Shown: positions 61,789-64,000 of the stretch, in pieces | Layout: each line of letters opens with the position of its first letter | How positions within the stretch are numbered: position 1 is the stretch's first letter | NCBI GenBank assembly: GCA_031254105.1 | Contig: JAIRVB010000024.1 | Coordinates: 1 to 64,000, forward strand | Source of the DNA: Chitinispirillales bacterium | GTDB lineage: Bacteria; Fibrobacterota; Chitinivibrionia; Chitinivibrionales; Chitinispirillaceae | Reading direction: 5' to 3' | Length of the DNA: 64,000 nt | Notes under the pieces: model-generated | Seen by the model: the letters and a program-made list of their open reading frames with translations, nothing else | Databases searched by the model: none | Told to the model about the DNA's origin: nothing | Program-made: the position numbers and the translations under genes

Positions 61789-61863
61789 ATGTAGAATGTA
61801 CAAATAAAAATAAGAACAGGAAGAGACTATAAAAATGTTTTAATCTATTTGTATATTCTACAT
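61789..61863. repeat. fold-back repeat with GTAGAAT arms
   Basis: ATGTAGAATGTACAAATA (61789-61806) is inverted at 61846-61863 with 17 of 18 matches and a 39-nt loop. It sits between convergent genes (small barrel and MsbA-like exporter) and could terminate both. Confidence 0.8.
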
Positions 61864-61873
61864 TCTAGTTTAC

Positions 61874-63709
61874 TTACGCTTCCGCGGCGGCAAACTGTAT
61901 ATCATGAAAATACTTGTACCGGCTCTTGTTTGACAGGAGTTCTTCATGAGTTCCCCGTTCGACAATCCGGCCGTTTTCGAGCACTAAAATCAGATCCGCG
62001 TGCTGTATGGTGGAGAGTCTGTGGGCAACAACCAGAACAGTGCGGTTTTCCATGACGTTATTTATGGCAGCCTGAACTAAACGCTCAGATTCGGTATCAA
62101 GACTTGATGTGGCTTCATCAAGTATTAAAATTGGCGGGTTAAGTAAGAGCGCGCGGGCAATTGATAAGCGCTGGCGCTGTCCGCCGGAAAGCATAACTCC
62201 ACGTTCTCCTACAATAGTGTCAAGACCCTTGGGGAGGTTTTTTATATATTCCCAGGCATTTGCAGCTTTTGCGGCTGCTATAACCGCTTCGCGAGACGCT
62301 TCCGGTTGTCCGTAAGCGATGTTGTAAAAAATTGTATCATTAAATAAAAATGTTTCCTGAGAAACAATTCCGAACAATTTTCTTAAAGAAAGTATATTCA
62401 TCTCTTTTATATCATCGCCATCTATGCTTATTGAACCGCCTGTTATGTCATAAAAACGTGGGAGTATGTCAAGTGTTGTACTTTTGCCGCTTCCGCTTGA
62501 TCCGACAAGCGCCACTATACTTCCCTTTTTTATCTCAAAGCTCATCTCCTTAAGAACCTCATCTGAGCATTGAGGGTAGGTGAAATTAACATTTGAAAAA
62601 ACTACGCTCTTTTTAAACGTTACATCCGCCGGTTCGCGCTCTTCAAGTTTGATCTCAGTTTTTAAATCAAGCGCTTTAAATACCCTGTCAGCAGCAGCAA
62701 AACCGGTTTGCAATACGGTGTTAATTTTACCTAACTCTTTTAAAGGGGTAAAGGTTGAAAACAAAAACACCAGAAAGCGGGTAAAGTCCTCAGCCCCAAA
62801 TCCTCCCCCGGCAAGTACATGAGATCCGCCGTAAAGCAGCAGAATGACAGCCAGCGTAACACCCATTACCTCTGTAATAGGGCTTGAAAGCGCCCCAATG
62901 TAGCTTGATCTGAAAGAGCAGTTGGTAAAATTGTCGTTTGCGCCCTCAAACTTTTTTGTCTCCGTTTTGTGCATCCCGAACATCTTCACTACTCTTACAC
63001 CGTTGATACTTTCGTGCAGAGCGGATATAAGGGTCGCGGCCTGCTCAAGGGCGCGTTTACTCCTGCGCCGCACGGTACGGCCTATAATGTTTATCATATA
63101 TCCGAGTATCGGGAATATTATTAATACTACAAGAGTAAATTTGTAGTTAATTATGAAAAGCATGGTGACAAAAAACAGAACCCTCAGAGGCTCCGTAAAT
63201 ATTTTTTCAAAGGTGCTGGTCATGGAAGAATTTATGCTTGACACATCATTAAGAATCAGGGAGATTACATTTCCTGACTTTGTGTGGTCATAATATGAGA
63301 TCGGAAGCAGGAGCGAGTGCCCGAAAAGCCCATTGCGCATATCACGCACTACGGAAAGATTGATTCTTGAGAGTATCACCCCTTTAAGATACAGTGAGAA
63401 ATTCTTAAAAAGAAAAGCAAACGACATTAGCAGGCAAACTGTTTTCAGAGAACTCAGGGGATCGTTTATGTCAACAAATTGCGAAGTCTGGTATTTGAGG
63501 TATTCGTTAATATTCGCGATGCTTAGCTCTGGTTTTGTTATTTCCAGATCAGAAGGATTAAAAATGGTCTGTACAAGAGTCGCACTAAACCAAAGCGATA
63601 ACCCCTCAAAAAAAACAGCGAAAACAGCAAGCAGCATGGACGCGCCAATAAGAAAGCGGTAAGGCCAGAGATAGGTAAGCATCCTGCGGTATAGTTTAAA
63701 ATTATTCAT
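61874..63709 (-). CDS. MsbA-like ABC exporter (fused permease-ATPase)
   Basis: 611 aa. Residues 1-330 form a six-helix type IV exporter domain with a longer-than-usual first periplasmic loop (about 45-85). The ATPase follows: Walker A 'VGSSGSGKST', Q-loop 'FGIVSQETFLFNDTI', signature 'LSGGQRQRLSIARALL', Walker B 'ILILDEATSSLD' and the switch 'VVAHRLSTIQHADL'. It functions as a homodimer. The MsbA-type assignment (flipping lipid A or a related lipid) rests on general similarity; a drug or lipid exporter cannot be excluded. It is followed upstream by a zinc-ribbon protein gene on the same strand. Confidence 0.88.
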   Translation of the reverse strand: MNNFKLYRRMLTYLWPYRFLIGASMLLAVFAVFFEGLSLWFSATLVQTIFNPSDLEITKPELSIANINEYLKYQTSQFVDINDPLSSLKTVCLLMSFAFLFKNFSLYLKGVILSRINLSVVRDMRNGLFGHSLLLPISYYDHTKSGNVISLILNDVSSINSSMTSTFEKIFTEPLRVLFFVTMLFIINYKFTLVVLIIFPILGYMINIIGRTVRRRSKRALEQAATLISALHESINGVRVVKMFGMHKTETKKFEGANDNFTNCSFRSSYIGALSSPITEVMGVTLAVILLLYGGSHVLAGGGFGAEDFTRFLVFLFSTFTPLKELGKINTVLQTGFAAADRVFKALDLKTEIKLEEREPADVTFKKSVVFSNVNFTYPQCSDEVLKEMSFEIKKGSIVALVGSSGSGKSTTLDILPRFYDITGGSISIDGDDIKEMNILSLRKLFGIVSQETFLFNDTIFYNIAYGQPEASREAVIAAAKAANAWEYIKNLPKGLDTIVGERGVMLSGGQRQRLSIARALLLNPPILILDEATSSLDTESERLVQAAINNVMENRTVLVVAHRLSTIQHADLILVLENGRIVERGTHEELLSNKSRYKYFHDIQFAAAEA

Positions 63710-63834
63710 AATTTTATTTTAGAACTCAGAGCTCAGAGAAGTCTAAGGAATCTTGTAAAAGTTACCATTATAATATGTATTCCTACTAATCTGTATTTCT
63801 CAACTCTAAGTTCTTAAAACTGAGTTCAGAACTC

Positions 63835-63999
63835 TCATCCATGCTGTTCATCCCAAATCAACATGGAACCACAGGTTTCACACAGTATTATCTTGCTGCC
63901 TCTGCGCACTTCGTTAAGGAGCTGGGGGCGCAGAATTACAGAGCAGACGCTGCATATTTTTGAACTGTTGACAAGGCTGACAACACGGCCGTTTTTACG
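63835..63999 (-). CDS. C4-type zinc-ribbon protein, 3' end only
   Basis: 55 codons are visible from the window edge to TGA at 63835-63837. They read 'GRVVSLVNSSKICSVCSVIL', 'RPQLLNEVRRGSKIILCETC' and 'GSMLIWDEQHG'. The 'CSVC...P..LNEVR.G..I..C..CG..L.W' pattern is the zinc ribbon of the DUF164/zf-RING_7 family, whose long N-terminal coiled coil lies outside the window. The 125-bp gap to the exporter gene holds ACTCAGA-type word repeats. Confidence 0.85.
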   Translation of the reverse strand, partial: RKNGRVVSLVNSSKICSVCSVILRPQLLNEVRRGSKIILCETCGSMLIWDEQHG

Positions 64000-64000
64000 T

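Overview
The window looks like a chromosomal segment of a Gram-negative bacterium. It encodes lipid A synthesis (LpxI), several outer-membrane beta-barrels, lipoproteins and a Lol-like ABC system. The mix points to the FCB group, and my best guess is Fibrobacterota (Fibrobacter, Chitinivibrionia or termite-gut relatives). The supporting families are DUF5683, DUF4846, DUF4159/DUF4175, a PorV-like barrel, and a huge secreted protein ending in a 'GPNP ... GRPVAEGTYLLRG' type C-terminal domain. The taxonomic call is an inference from gene families, not from a marker-gene tree.

Layout. 1-6.5 kb: a truncated Rpn-type nuclease, a glycogen pair (DUF4912 protein and GH57 branching enzyme, 4-bp overlap), an outer-membrane protein and lipoprotein pair, and lpxI. 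6.5-12.7 kb: a mobile-element relic zone. Two IS1380-type remnants in direct orientation bracket a 1366-residue secreted multidomain protein (beta-helix, Big_2, ricin-like, F5/8-like, C-terminal sorting-type domain). 12.7-15.5 kb: tRNA-Gln and the translation cluster rplY-pth-rpsF-rpsR-rplI, with a candidate S6:S18 leader and a good terminator. 15.7-24.8 kb: DUF4846 lipoprotein, dapA-dapB, two DUF5683-type proteins, nrdR, malQ, purE-purK. 24.8-27.6 kb: an outer-membrane protein and TPR lipoprotein pair.

27.7-33.1 kb is a signalling and accessory stretch. A 54-bp tandem repeat array, each unit with two dyads, leads directly into a Fic AMP-transferase-type gene. It is followed by a GGDEF cyclase and a tandemly duplicated module of a 70-residue protein plus a stand-alone FIST sensor protein. 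33.3-38.8 kb is one operon: LolA-like protein, two FtsX-type permeases, LolD-like ATPase and a beta-barrel. It reads as an inner-to-outer-membrane trafficking route, and three of its gene junctions carry copies of a fold-back repeat. 39-48.4 kb holds a PorV-like barrel fused to TPRs, IS3 debris, a FrlD-like sugar kinase, the DUF4175-DUF4159 pair (the latter with an 11-base G tract inside the coding sequence) and a FAD oxidoreductase.

48.9-58.9 kb is a defence island: a type III-like restriction subunit, its overlapping N6-adenine methyltransferase with a compositionally distinct target-recognition region, a RelE/ParE-like domain fused to a UvrD-type helicase, and an AlbA_2/Schlafen-type ATPase-like protein. 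The four genes are on one strand, edged by IS3 debris. This and the Fic repeat array are the best candidates for undescribed systems. 59-64 kb: lactate permease, a small barrel, an MsbA-like exporter and the 3' end of a zinc-ribbon protein gene.

A recurring genome feature is intergenic fold-back elements with arms built from short repeated words (TGCAGAA, ACTCAGA, GTAGAAT). They occur at malQ/purE, in the Lol-like operon, near 47.1 kb and at 61.8 kb.
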